From assembly GCF_026230105.1 (NCBI RefSeq), contig NC_079474.1, positions 42,112,294-42,176,293 of the forward strand: 64,000 nucleotides of DNA, in the 5' to 3' direction. Position 1 is the stretch's first letter. Each line of letters begins with the position of its first letter. This DNA comes from Diorhabda sublineata (Eukaryota; Arthropoda; Insecta; Coleoptera; Chrysomelidae). Below, piece after piece: positions 21,270-33,551 of the stretch. Made by a program: the position numbers and the translations under genes. The notes beneath the pieces were generated by a model. The model saw nothing but the letters and a program-made list of their open reading frames with translations, did not search any database and had not been told where the DNA came from.

Positions 21270-23035
21270 AGGGGACGTAAAAGGTTTCATTAATTTTTAT
21301 TCTTGTCTACAAATGATGTAAAAATGTTATTTGAGACAATTAAAATTCTCTTTTACATAATGTAGATGTTTCATCCAACAAATTGAATAGTTTGGTTGAG
21401 TATTTCTAGTATATAATATTTCTAGAGATCAAAATTTTTCACGCATCATGAAGTACGAAATCGATTTGATTTATTGATTGAAAAAAAAATATAAGAGATT
21501 CTCAGACTAAAAATAAAAATCATGGACTTTCTTCACTATTTCTCTCAAATGGCAGTGAAACATTGATTGATTGATAGCCGCTATTCAGCATTGACTTTGA
21601 GTGACTTCTATCGAGAAAATAGACGCGACATCCTCGAATAAAACAATTTGCAATTTATTCTTTTTACAGTCATGCTCATTAACCTCGTTAAATTTTCTAA
21701 GTAATTGTTAATTTCTGTATTTCACAAATATATCAAATAATTGATGTTTAAAAACTTGATTAGAAGAATCGTTTCAAGAGTCTTCATCTCCACCATAGTG
21801 AATATTTATCTATAAATACATTGTGATTATTACTACCATTTTTTAGTATCCCATTCCAAATTCTTTTTACATTCTATCAACGGTTTCATATTAAAATTTT
21901 CCTTGTTTTGAACATTTTGAATTTAATCCATGGCTTGATACGGTAATATAGAAGTTAAATTAAATTAAACAGTTTCCGGTGTCTCTATATGCTCTATGTC
22001 TTACTCAAGTTAACTAGTCTAGAACTGTACAATAAAGCTCAAATAATTAATTATTAGCGGATAATTAGTGAAAAAAGTGTTAATAAACCTTCTCCAAATA
22101 ATAAAGTAATTTCAAAGGTTAATGAACAAAAGAATTTTGAAGAAGCTGGATGGACTTTCGTATGTGATTTAGATATATCAACAATTACATCCTCGATACT
22201 ATGGCACTAAAATGAATATTCTACCAGAATTCTCGCTTTACAGTATGAAAATTCTAACTTTGTGAAAAATTAATGTCGTCGCTCAAATCGTTTTCTGACC
22301 TTTGTCATACCTCTTGAAGTTCAATTACATAGTGCAGAATTAGTTTATAAAGACCAATTCATTCATTTTCTAAATAGATTTACTACAAAATTCACTGACT
22401 TATCCTTCACATTCTCCAGGCGTGACGTGGGACGTGACTACAAATGAAGTTTCTAAATGTCACCACAAACCATCAGTTAATTAAATGATGCTACTAAAGC
22501 CTTTTTGACAAACCTGAGATGGTTTTTATTACAAAACATGACAAGAAACTTGGACTGCCTTATTCGAGGATATACACATGTAGTTCAGTACTGTTTACTT
22601 CGGTGAATAATCTGTGTTGCTTAAACAGAATTATAACATTGTCCGGTGATCTTATTAAAATGAATTTCATGCGTATCCTGACCAGTGTTTGATTGTAAAT
22701 TACACGAAGAAAAAAAAGATCAAAAGTGGCTGGCCTGTGAACAAGTGCCAACAGAAATTTCACTTTTGGAATTTCTTAAGCCTGACCTTTAATTTTCGGA
22801 AATTCTTCGACACATAGGGCTTTAAACGTATTGTTCTGGTTAAAAATTTGTTTAGGAACATTTCTTCTACTACGGATAAACTCTTATTGGATGTGTGACA
22901 GATTTAGCTATCTTACCACATCCATGTTTCGTTTCATCTTATCGAATTGTACTTATTATATCTTAAAAGGTTGTCTTTCAAGTCCAACTTCAGTATTCGT
23001 ATATATATTCAGTATAGTTTTTCAGGGTATCGTCA
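21270..23035. other. No recognised feature
   Basis: AT-rich, with several 60-100 codon frames that show no motif. Confidence 0.4.
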
Positions 23036-23425
23036 AAGCATCTGAACGCGTATTCAACCTTGGATCGTCACACACATTCTCGTTTATTTGCGCCACAGTC
23101 TCTTCGTTTCTCATGTTCCGTGGCCAGTGAGCAAACTTGTCCCTCTAAGCATCCAACCCCGGATAAACCCGGATGGGTGCGAAGAAGGACATTCCACCAA
23201 CCCCCTGTCTTTTTTCGTTTCTCGCGTGGGTTCTATGGGAGATTCTGGGTCTTATCTTTTTGTTAAGAGTTAGCCTGTTGGCTATACACTCTTGAGATGC
23301 TTCGAAGTCTTTAAACCAGGAACTGCGCGAGCGCAGCCGCAACGTCTTCTCCGCTCGGTTCCTACGCTATATCGGTTACAAAAGTGTAAACATTTATGTC
23401 CTGCCCTGTATTTACGTGATATCAG
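23036..23425. other. GC-richer unassigned block
   Basis: Visibly richer in G+C and CpG than its surroundings, with overlapping open frames of 60-100 codons on both strands, as expected when stop codons are depleted by composition. No protein motif was recognised. It could be part of an LTR or leader of an unclassified retroelement, or an old CpG-rich regulatory segment. Confidence 0.3.
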
Positions 23426-25035
23426 CTTATTCGTATGACAGTGGATACGGTACGTTCTTGATAAAATACGATGTGTGTGTCACAAGTCTAATGACACTTT
23501 TTTTTATTTGATAGTTTTTTCAAGGTATTGTCCTTGTCCTCCGTAATATGCATTAACTATTCTCAATCAATTAATTCCTGTCATAGTTATTGATCAATTA
23601 TTAACAAAAACCCTCTTTGGCCGTCAATGATAAACTGTTAGTCCAGTGCAATTACTGTGTTGTTATTTATAAAAGGCGCCATGCCCAGCTTATTAAATCA
23701 CTTTCACGATTTACTGCAATTACTATAAGAACGATTAATATTTATTGAGCTTCGGTAATTATAATGTAATATAATCACAAAGCTGTTTATATATAGTTTT
23801 ATACACGTAAAAAATTAGAGACAAGTTGATATTTTTCTTTTCGAATATTGAATTTAAAATATTTACGATACAATAAAAGATTTATTGTTTGATATGGTAA
23901 CCACAACGTGTAATCTTGAAATGATTACCACCTACATCTGGTAAGGAAATAATTAAGTTGTTACTGTATTTGAATCTTGAAATAATTAAATATTACGTTT
24001 TATGAATGTTGAAACAAGAACTCATCGAACATTTCAGTTTGTAAAATAAATCTTACATGAACTGAGGAGTATGGAGCTGTGCTGTACTACACTTGTACGA
24101 TCCACTAAGATCCTTCTTCTTTAAGCTAAACACAGAGATGTCAGGAGCGAGCGACAGAAATCCGGGACACTAAAGTATCTTCCTCAGTCTTCATCAATCA
24201 CTAATTTTTCCACTGATATTTTTTTTTGGTTAGGTATGGCATTTATCAAGCCCTTATTTGGCTCAGAATACAAAAATCTCTAGATCTAAATTTGAAGTTA
24301 AGCAAAATTCGGCTCTAATTAAAACCACGTTTCAGCGGAGCTAGAAGCAAGGATACTAAGTACGCATACGGTTTTTAGCACATCCAAATTTACTTTGCCA
24401 GAGTTGAACGCTTACTAACTTCAGGAAAAACTGGTTTTACGATAGAATTGTTAATGCCGCAATGCAATGGAATGCAAGACGCAATATTTCTTGATCAAAA
24501 GCATGCGCAGATGAAGTTCATCTGATTATTTCATGCAAGATCTTCACATTATCGGTTTTGTGCCATTTTTATTGCATGCAAGTTGCAATCTAGTTACTTT
24601 TGGCTTAATAGATCAGCTGACTTTAGTAATACTTAGCTTCGTAGCTTCGTTATTATTCGTTATTATAATTTCTTGCACGTTGTATTGCATTATATCAAGT
24701 GGCCTTTATGGAACAGATAATCTAGGGATATTTTTTTCTCAATGCTCAGTGTAGTGGTAGCTTCTAAAATGCTTTTAAAAGAGATATCCTCTGTCATGGA
24801 TATATAAGATATTTTCTTTCAAGGGTTATTGTCGTTGCATTTTGAAAAACATCCACATCTGCTTGAATTTTCCATTCTCAGATGGGAACCAAAAAATTAT
24901 TCTTTCCTAACAATAATTTGTTCTTTTAAACGTTTTATAGTTACAAAGATTTCAGTAGCGCTTGTTCCAGTTTTATATTTGGTTTTTCTATGCTGGTGCA
25001 TATATTAGCAACGAAGAAATATAGCAGTTTCGAGT
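23426..25035. other. No recognised feature
   Basis: AT-rich. A small direct repeat (CTTCGTAGCTTCGTTATTATTCGTTATTAT, two nested short units) lies at about 24639-24669. Confidence 0.35.
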
Positions 25036-25037
25036 GA

Positions 25038-25295
25038 TCAAATGCTTTTGGTTGATCTTATTCCAAATCTTCTAAGTCCATCAGTTGCTTCAAGGAATTT
25101 GGGCGCAAAAGCGAGAAAATACGAAAGAAGAGCAGGATAAAAGCTTACAATCTTCTCAAGGGTTAGATCTAATGACGACCACCTAGTTGGTACATGTTTG
25201 ACAAGCCATTGTTTTTCGACTTCCTCTTTCAAATTGTTCTCCTGATTTATTGGAAAAGCATTAATGAAACCAAGGCCAAGACCAAGACTGAACAC
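25038..25295 (-). pseudogene. hAT transposase fragment
   Basis: An 85-residue minus-strand frame contains WLVKHVPTRWSSLDLTLEKI followed by VSFYPALLSYFL. This matches the hAT/ZBED-type signature '.LLK..PTRWLSL...IER.L..WPAL..YF' found in the middle of hAT transposases. Neither the BED finger nor the C-terminal dimerisation domain is visible nearby. A single fragment; no target duplication identified. Confidence 0.5.
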
Positions 25296-25299
25296 TGCA

Positions 25300-25970
25300 A
25301 GACCAGAACCACATATGCAAGACCATCATTTTGATCTAAAAAAGGGGATTAAATGTTCTTTTTTTGTAAAGGGCATATTGAATCTAATTCTAATAAGTGG
25401 AATGTGAATGCAGTGGAACAATTAAGTTCATTGGAATGTTTCGCGACGTTTTTCGATTACAATAAACGTGCCGTAATATGATAAAACATTCAATTATAAA
25501 AGTGAAATGTACAAAGACACAAAAGTGAATGAATGTATTAAAATGTATGTAATATTAGTTGTTATTAATAACTCTTTCATGTCAATGAAAAGATTCATAT
25601 GCTAGAACAGTGACTCTCACTTTATATTTAACTTGTTGGATGATGCAATATACGTTGTCCCATGACTAATATCCTCCCTATATGTCGTGTAAACGTGGTT
25701 AAAATCGGCCTGCTGAGAATTCTTCGACCTTCCTACTTGAAATATCTAAATATAGAATATGGCGGCGATTAGCATCGTCAAAGTGTCAAGTTGAAAAATA
25801 ACTGACGATCAAATATCTCAATCTAGAAATTCATTTTGTGAAAGTTGTATGCCATCGAAGAAACATTTTTACCTTAAACTTCTATTCGTAAAGGAAATAT
25901 ATAATTCACAGAAGGCTTAGAACAAACAGGCTGGTAGGCAAATTTTGTTAACCATTGTTTCAATAAATAA
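25300..25970. other. No recognised feature
   Basis: AT-rich. Nothing assignable. Confidence 0.4.
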
Positions 25971-25972
25971 GT

Positions 25973-26345
25973 ACAGGGTGTCCCGTGAATTGATTTCTTT
26001 TTTAGGTTGATACATTTTATCTAACAAGTTTTTGAATCTTCAAATAATATCACTCAATGTTTCCAGCGGTAACCGAAGAACATGCAATATACGTCCTCTT
26101 TTAAATTCGCTTTACTAGCTAAATACCGTTGCTCATGAAGGACTTTCCAAACCAAATACGGCTGTTCAGCTGGTTGTCTGACGTTTCGCCAACAAAATTG
26201 GCCACCAGAAGTTTGATTGCTAAGTAACTAGCAGTCAAACTGATCGCAGCAAACCCCTTGTGATGACGAAACATCCAGAATAAGACAATTGACGACGACT
26301 GAACAGCTGAAAAACTATACAACTCAACTTCAGTCAAAACTTACG
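25973..26345. mobile_element. Unclassified repeat with hairpin and hammerhead-like motif
   Basis: Begins with TACAGGGTGTCCCG, a sequence common at the ends of arthropod DNA transposons. Within it, 26211-26240 forms a 12-bp hairpin (GTTTGATTGCTA / TAGCAGTCAAAC, loop AGTAAC, one G-T pair). An outer CAGCTG pair at 26167 and 26304 encloses it. On the minus strand, 26208-26176 reads CTGGTG, GCCAA-TTTTG-TTGGC (perfect 5-bp stem), GAAA, CGTC, AGAC: the order of a minimal hammerhead, with the CUGANGA core degenerate. The element class is not established. Confidence 0.35.
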
Positions 26346-26655
26346 ACGTAAGATATCTATAAATTCAGTTTTGGCAGCTGTAACTCCTCTTTGTAATTTG
26401 TTGTGAGGGCGACGTTTATAAATAAAATAAAATTGATAGATTCATCCACATTTCTAGGTCTTACACGTTAAGCAATTGCCCATTTCATAACGTAGATATG
26501 AGGTCACATTTGAACAACGTTACTAGTGCTGTAAAGTAGTATGAAGATCGAGTAAATGTAATGTAAACGCTCAGATTGAGCTCTTTTGACTCCATATTTT
26601 TGTGAGTGATCACATTTTATCAGTACTTAATTACAGCTTATCACATTTTTTGGTT
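26346..26655. other. No recognised feature
   Basis: No element or gene seen. Confidence 0.4.
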
Positions 26656-26659
26656 TACC

Positions 26660-27440
26660 TAGCAATATTTTCTCTTTTGTTCTCCATTCTGCAATTATAC
26701 TTGTACCCTGCTTTTTCCATTCCTTTAATGTATTGCTTTAATTGTAGTTCATAAGTCCTCTATACTCATTATTTCCTGGTCCATAAGTTTTCTTAATTGT
26801 TTTCCTCTCATATATCCTTAGTGGTTCTTTGACCATATTTAGTTTACTGGTTTTATCGCAGTCTTGTAGACTCTAAATTTGGTTGCTCTGTTTATTCTTT
26901 TGCTGTTCATTATAATTTGTCTTTGTCTTTTTGTCATTTTTGTTGCTTTTCCTTGTTCCCGAGTACTTATTTATTTCAATTTCCATTTATTTTATCTTTT
27001 ACCTACCTCTCTTACAATGTTTTCTAATGTGTTTTCAAGACTTTTTCGGTTACTTCCTATTAAAGTTAAATTATCCTTGTATGCTATTATTTGTAATGAT
27101 TTATTAATGTTACTTCCATCGATATTACATTCCCTTATTATGCCTTTAACTGCAATACCGTTGAAAGTCCTTCACCTTGCCTTACCCCAACATTTATTTT
27201 AAATTCCTTAGATGGTCCGTTTTTTGTTATAATCCTTGCTCTAGAATTTTGCATAATCATTTCCACCAATCGTATAAAATTTTGGGAAACTTGTAGTTTT
27301 TCCATGTCTTTGTGGAATATTGCATTGAAACGAAGTATTAAGAATATTTTTGCTCTTTTTGTCGCCTATAAAATAATTTTTAAGTCTTAATATGTGGAGA
27401 ATTGAGCTCAGTGTCATAATTATAAACAACTGTTTGACAA
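26660..27440 (-). pseudogene. LINE reverse-transcriptase fragment
   Basis: Minus strand from 27320: MEKLQVSQNFIRLVEMIMQN then SRARIITKNG, FKINVGVRQGEGLSTVLQL (near 27220-27150, the 'F.I..GVRQGD.LS..LF' domain B), AYKDNLTLIGSNRKSLENTL (near 27090-27030, where AFADD is replaced by AYKDN so the catalytic pair is partly lost), and RINRATKFRVYKTAIKPV (near 26905-26850, 'S..TK..IYKT.I.PV'). Order and spacing match one LINE polymerase with several frameshifts. The 107-codon plus-strand frame at 26879-27202 is a shadow. Confidence 0.7.
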
Positions 27441-27444
27441 TGCC

Positions 27445-28515
27445 TTACAGACAACATTACCAACTCTTAATACGGTTAATTGTTAAGTACCAACTGTCTC
27501 TAATAGAACTAGAGTAGTTTTTAACTTTTATTACTGAGTTTTTCAAAATTAACCTACAATAAAAAACAGTAATTTAGGCCTTGCCTTTTATTATTAGGGT
27601 CGGGAACCCGTCATCGCGTAAAAGCACTTCATTAATTTTACGCTCTCCGTAAATATGTGATATGTTTCAAGAAAATAAGGATACCGATACTGCATTAGCC
27701 AGTTTTAAAAAAAAGCAGTGCTGACAATTGAACCGCGTAAATTGTTACCAATATCGGAATGGTAAATATTTATAAATGCCGTAACAGCGTTTAGAAGGAG
27801 ATTGTGGATATGTCAAAAAAACTGAAAATTAATAGCATTTAGGTCATAAGTTTCTGCTACATAAATCACACTTGATTTATTCACTGTCTTTACGTAGTCA
27901 TTTCTTTTAACAGATTTTATGAAATTTGAATAAACGCATTGAAAGCAACGAGCCAAGAAATTATATTTTTGCTTCCAAAAAGATGTTTATTTGAATATTT
28001 TCTCTAATAAAAAGTTTGTTTTACAATTTTCAATTTTTTTTCAAATCTTGATACTTTTCTATATCTTCTCTGTAAATTTCCTTCCTCCTTATTAACCAAT
28101 CCAAATCTATCGAATATTTTTGTGTTATTTTCAAACACCATCAGAACAGTAAAAAAACATTTCCAGAGTATTGTTTAATCATAAAAATAAAGATTGACTT
28201 AAAAAAGAAGAAGAATAACGTAACTAAGTGAACATCTTGATACAATAGGCAATCAAGCTCAACATGTTTCAAAGACTAACCAAATATCAAGTTACTTAAT
28301 TTTAAATATCTCCACTCATGATGATCAACTACATCAAAGATTCTACCGAAAATGAAACAACTGGAGATCATCTTCTTCTGAAATTATTTTGAAGAATCTT
28401 GAGTCAAGGGTCACACTTTATCCATATTATCGATCAATAAATCACCGGATTGATGGATAGATGTCTCCCCAAATATTTTTTTGTATTTTTCCGTGAACTA
28501 CCAGCTTTGTCATTC
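27445..28515. other. No recognised feature
   Basis: AT-rich. Nothing assignable. Confidence 0.4.
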
Positions 28516-28520
28516 TACCA

Positions 28521-29403
28521 AAGAATTTTTTGAATCGCAACATGAGATTTATGTGCAGGGGCATTGTCCTGCAAAAACGAAACACTTTTGGACAGCTTTC
28601 CGCGTGTTTTCTCTTTAATTTCTTAGCCAAAAAATCAATCATTAATACTTGGCAATCCCAAAAAATTGAAGAAAGAACTTTTCCAGCAGATTTTTGGACA
28701 CGAAACTTCTTAGGTTTTGGAGAACTAGAGTGTCGCCATTCCATCGAGTGTGGCTATGTTTCTGGATCGTAGAAGTGTACCCAAGTCTCATCCATAGTAA
28801 CAATTCGCTTTAACAAATCTACATCATTTTCAAATCCAGCACAGATTGAACGCGATGCTTCTACCCTTGCACGCTTCTGGTCATCAATCAAACATTTGGG
28901 GATCCATTTTGCAGCATTTTTTCTCATGTCCAAATTGACGTGAACTATATAATGATCGCATTCGTACGAAATATTCAGTGCTTCAGACATTCGATTTAGC
29001 CCAATTCGACGGTCTGATAAAATCATGTCATAAACTTCATCGATATTTTCGGGGATTGAAACAGGAATTTACCTCTTTTCAAGATTGCAGTCCAATTTTT
29101 CACGGTCGCATACGAAGGACATTGATCACCAACGGTATTAAGCATATCTTCGTAAATCTACTTATCTCGTAACCATTTTAAATACAGGTACTAGATGATG
29201 GTTCGTTACTCCAATTTTTCGATTTTCACAATTTCGGTGGACATCTTATTTCTTTTAATTTATTGCGTAACTCTCGTTTACTTTTTTGACGTCAAACTTT
29301 ACACTGACACTTCTAATAAGTTATTGTTCGTTACTATGGTAACGTAATATTTTGTTTATTCATGGAACTGGTCTAGACTATGTAGATATCAATATATCCT
29401 CTA
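28521..29403 (-). mobile_element. Mariner element, family A copy 2, 3'-truncated
   Basis: Minus-strand copy. Its 5' end at the right (GATATCAATATATCCTC, ending near 29403 with the terminal G lost) and its 5' UTR match copies 1 and 3. Transposase pieces: ILSDRRIGLNRMSEALNISY, LDMRKNAAKWIPKCL, TMDETWVHFYDPET (first catalytic Asp kept), KPKKFRVQKSAGKVL, then an internal deletion after MIDFLAK (the segment before KRKHAESCPKVF is lost). Similarity stops abruptly at about 28521, inside the region after the second catalytic Asp, so the third catalytic Asp and the right terminal repeat are gone. Confidence 0.85.
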
Positions 29404-29404
29404 A

Positions 29405-30435
29405 ACTTCCATTTCACTCACAGTCTATTATTAAAGATTATCGTTGCCCTGAATTTTAATGGCATATTACAAATTTCATTGATCACTTAAAGAAATTTGC
29501 TGTAGTAATAAAATTATTTTTCTTTCTATTTATTATGTCAAACAGCATAACGAATGCAAATGATTTTTGCGAAATTGACATTGTAATAAGCAATAACATC
29601 GTTGTCTAATACCCCAGGGAGCAAAACTTAATTAACTAGTGCACCTAATTAAATTACAATTACGTAATCTCTTAAGAAATAATGATTAATAGTTTTTATG
29701 CACTGGATAATATAATTAATAAAAATTACTTATTACTTGGTACGTGTAATAATTTGCAATTCTAATTTCGATAGGCCAATCGACGATCAAATCGTGTAAA
29801 TGTAGTCCTCCTACAACAGTTTCGCTGATTTATGAATAAATTTACAATGATGTACTTACTTTTACTATACGTGTTCACTCATATAACATTGTTCGAGGTA
29901 CAGAATTCATATAGCTATGCACTTATTAATGACTCTTTGTCTCCTTTTATCTTCACTTTTATAATTTGTTTTTCTGTTGTTAATAACATTATCATTATAA
30001 TCAGTAAGTCTATTAATACCTATCTACAAGATTTTTACTAATATTATCAAAATAGAATATACAACATCTTATGTTGCTAACCACGATAATAGTATAGCTT
30101 TTGATAATATCCACAATTTTAGGGAAGTTTTCAGAACAAAAGAAAATGAATTACTTAGGCACTATTTCATAGAAAGAGAAAGCATCGAGCTCGGTATACT
30201 GTAAAATGATAATAGATGCCGTAATCAGACACACAAAGTTGTAGTGAAACAATTAATCTCACCATCAGTTTCCTGGAACAGTCTCCTTGAGAGTGACAGT
30301 AATGTTGGCACTTTTTATTCCGCATACATTCCATAAAGATAGCGGCGAATTAAGTCTTCTTGAAAGAAATCGATGGCTTTCGGTATGCCATTGTCTTTTT
30401 GTCTTTTTTTTAAGAGCAATCGAATTATTCACAAT
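29405..30435. other. No recognised feature
   Basis: AT-rich. A 69-codon hydrophobic frame at 29832-30041 has no recognisable family and is probably chance. Confidence 0.35.
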
Positions 30436-30439
30436 TTTC

Positions 30440-30690
30440 AGAGATGCCCTTTAAAGGTGAAAATTTCAATGAAAAGTATTTTTCGTGACATTTGCGCTAA
30501 GTTCCTGGAACCGTTGGCTATGCTCATACTGAATACACTGTTTACACCAACACTCACAATTACACTGTCTGACATGCGCTCAGATAACTAAAGTAAACAG
30601 TTTACCTTCAGTCTCTGAATACGATAATTTGTTTATCGAAACGCGAGTTAGACCGTGTAATTGTGAGTGTTGGTGTATTCTGCGCTACCA
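30440..30690. repeat. Inverted repeat with head-to-head hammerhead-like motifs
   Basis: Arms CACCAACACTCACAATTACA (from 30547) and its inverse, ending at 30674, are identical over 21 bp and continue as similar sequence inwards. On the plus strand, 30611-30653 reads GTCT, CTGAATA, CGATAA-(5-nt loop)-TTATCG, AAA, CGCGA, GTT, AGAC. That is hammerhead order, with GTCT/AGAC as stem I and a near-palindromic stem III. The core is imperfect (T for G8; the G before AAA is shared with stem II). The left arm carries a more decayed inverse version (CTGAAGG ... TGTCAGAC on the minus strand). The family recurs at 20.3-20.5 kb. Confidence 0.5.
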
Positions 30691-30694
30691 AAGA

Positions 30695-31236
30695 AGCCCT
30701 TCTTACCCCCTGGTTCACGGATAGACGGTCCCTCGCCTCAAAGCACAAGAGGAAACTTCCCTATCCGCCCATCTGGTTGATATCTAATCTACCTCAACTT
30801 TCTTGACAACTCTTCCATATCCATAAGGTAAAACCCTTTCTCATCACTTCGTAGGTCGTCGGTGTTGCAGGTTTTCTGCGATTTCCCTGTAACCTGGTGA
30901 ACTGGTGCACCAGCCAAATGGCCAACGATAGGGAATAATGCAGCCGTAGCAGCAGGCGCCCACCACCATTTAAATTTAAAAAAAAATAAAAAAACATTAA
31001 ATTTTCAAAAAACAAACAAAAATATCTCACTTAAAAATTCCCAAACCGAGAAGAACCGTTTTTACTTACTAGAGCTCTATTTTCGTTATCTTCTGGTCGA
31101 TGGTCGTTCACTTTTCCTCCTCTCCAACTCTCTCCAAATACAACCCCACGTAATCTTCACAACCCCAGTCCTGCAGAGGAGCAGATCCTATATCAGGGCC
31201 AACTCCAACAAACATTCCTCCTATAAAAATTTTCCC
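30695..31236 (-). mobile_element. Unclassified GC-richer repeat
   Basis: A moderately GC-rich block whose minus-strand reading contains a 78-codon frame (30794-31030; NLNGGGRLLLRLHYSLSLAI) of unknown kind. Its right edge (31169-31236) recurs inverted at 35693-35762, so part of this block is a dispersed repeat. It abuts the inverted repeat at 30440-30690. The combination could be one element, but no coding family or terminal duplication was recognised. Confidence 0.35.
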
Positions 31237-31239
31237 TTA

Positions 31240-32145
31240 TCATACCTAAATATTTTTCATCGAATCATCGTGAAAAGTTCACGAGTCATTTTATGATAAT
31301 TTTGACAATTAACATAAAAAATATAGAGTTGACGTCTTTGAGTTGTCAAAAACAGCCAGCGTTTTATTTTTTATTAGTTTATTGTAGTTTTTCCACTGCA
31401 AGGACTAGCATAACCAATACCTTTATGTTAAAAAATCGATTGAAAAATTCATTTTGGATATCTTTAGATTGTACAGGATGTATCTGTAAAAGTTACGGAT
31501 TGTTAAACATAGGACATGAGCCGTCCCGGGCTTTCAGATAGTAGTATAGAATCATTCATTCTGTCAAACACACTACAAGGACATACGTAATCATCAATTA
31601 AAAATTCATAATATTCCAATGCTCTCTGGCTCAACTAAATCACAAACATAGAAAACAAGAAAATTTTGCATTACCTGAATGTTGACTCAACACCATTGTT
31701 ATTATTTCAAAACCACCACAAACCATGCATTGATGTTCTTCTTTGATTTTCTCAAGAATCATAGCTAAGTCATTGTAGTTTTCTCTATTTTAAAGCTTAA
31801 AAAATAAAATACAAACTTTTAACTAAATAGGAATTTTACACTAAATAAAATTATAAAGTTTAGTATTGTAAAAAAACTTGTTAAGTTGGATTTTTTTAAC
31901 TATTTTTCCAGTTTTTTGATGGGACATCAATTAATATTATTTATATATCAAAATAGACTTAAAAAATCAAAATGATTTATCACGCAAAAAGGTCTAAGAA
32001 GTAAAGTAGAAGGATAAATAGAATAAAGATATTTTATACTTCATAAATTTATCAATATGCTTGAGAGTGGAATTAAGATATTGTTACATAATGGATTCGC
32101 TGAATAGAATTAGGGGTAAAAATAACCTGAAGTATGTACTTAGTA
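31240..32145. other. No recognised feature
   Basis: AT-rich. Nothing assignable. Confidence 0.4.
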
Positions 32146-32149
32146 ACTC

Positions 32150-32725
32150 GACACAGAAATAATGCTTCCATTATCTATATCATGTTTACTATCTCAACTG
32201 TTTATATCGTTATTATGAAATTATTGGAACACACCGAACTATACAAAAACTCTCAACAGATTTAAAATCTGTTTCTATCTAGACAATCCGCTTGCTGCCA
32301 ATTTGGCATAAAACGGAATATTTAAAGGGGACAATTGAATCATTACTTATTTACATTATTAGGAGCGTTTACAAAAGTACGAAGTACTTTGGACTGAAAC
32401 TTTTCTAGAATTTCGATGTTGTATTTTGACGCTGCGCACCAGAGTTGTATCCCATAAAACCATATTGGTTCCAGAATCGCTTTATACACCACATCACTAA
32501 GTATTTGACGTGCTTTTTTTGTAATAACAATTAAACGTGATAGTTTGGCATGTGCCTTTTATCTGTATGAAAGTAATGAAGACGGATTTTTCTTCATTTA
32601 CTTCGATGCAACATTGCTTAAACTGGATGGAAATGGCATCAAAGTGCAGTGCTCGAAATGCTGCAACTTGTTCTGGTTATTAGTGGGAAGATCATCTGAA
32701 TACAGTAGATACAGAATTGATTTTA
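32150..32725 (-). pseudogene. Jockey-like LINE polymerase C-terminal part
   Basis: On the minus strand the frame over 32520-32340 reads VYKAILEPIWFYGIQLWCAA followed by SKYNIEILEKFQSKVLRTFV. This is the well-known Jockey-clade segment 'LYKAILKPIWTYGIQLWG.AS.SNIEI.QRFQSK.LR...NAPWYV'. Upstream, CCIEVNEEKSVFITFI (near 32610-32570) matches 'WRIKINE.KS..ITF', with the intervening YLG region shortened. RT catalytic motifs lie outside the surviving part. Ends near 32150 with stops. Confidence 0.75.
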
Positions 32726-33551
32726 GGTGGCAAACCTGAGGTTATTGGATGCAAGGTTTTAGTTTAGGAAATCTACTTGGAAATGTCGATCTTGTGAATT
32801 GGATTGTACGATAAGGAAATCGTTATGTAAGAGGTTGTCAAAGGCCTGTGATATATTCCAGAATCGTAGCAGGATAGTATTATTTGTGAATATACAAAAT
32901 GTTTGCATATTTACATAAATGTAATGAAGTTAATTAAATTAAAAATCAACGAATGGTTAGGTTAGGTTACACATTATTAATCTTGTTAAAAATATATATT
33001 TCGGTATTTCCTAAAATAAAGAAAAAAAGTTTTTCAAGTTCATCAAACCAGGTAACTTTAAATATAAAATCAATAATACAAACCAAAAATATATTGAGTT
33101 TAAGTAGAAGGTAGTCAGTTCTCTCCGATCCTCAACATTAAAATAAAATAATCTTCCAATTGAGAATGTATTTAAATTTTTTTTCATGAATACACCGTTA
33201 CCTAATCCATAATCTCAACACGATTAACCAAAATCTTTTACACTATTTGAGTTTCCGAAGCAGCATGTTTAGATCTAATTGTAAACAGTAATTTTTCAAT
33301 ACAACGATCGTTGTCGATCTGTAATATTCAAAATTATTGTAGTCTTGGATGTCAAATTGAAATGTTGAAAAATCTTTCACTTGCCTGTAGAATCGTGTCA
33401 TAAATTTGAATAGGTAGTAACGAGTGACATTCCAATTATTATTGAATTTTTTATTTTATTTCAGATAATTGTCTTAATAATAAACTATTTTAGAAATTTT
33501 TATTATAGCTGATGCCATGCATTAATTTGCTTATATTTCACTGGTTAACCG
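32726..33551. other. No recognised feature
   Basis: AT-rich. Nothing assignable. Confidence 0.4.

Noticed and set aside
26879..27202. 107-codon hydrophobic plus-strand frame
   Set aside because: Antisense shadow of the minus-strand RT fragment.
29832..30041. 69-residue hydrophobic frame resembling a membrane peptide
   Set aside because: AT-rich codons give Ile/Phe/Leu runs; no family signature, no cleavage-site pattern and no flanking exon.
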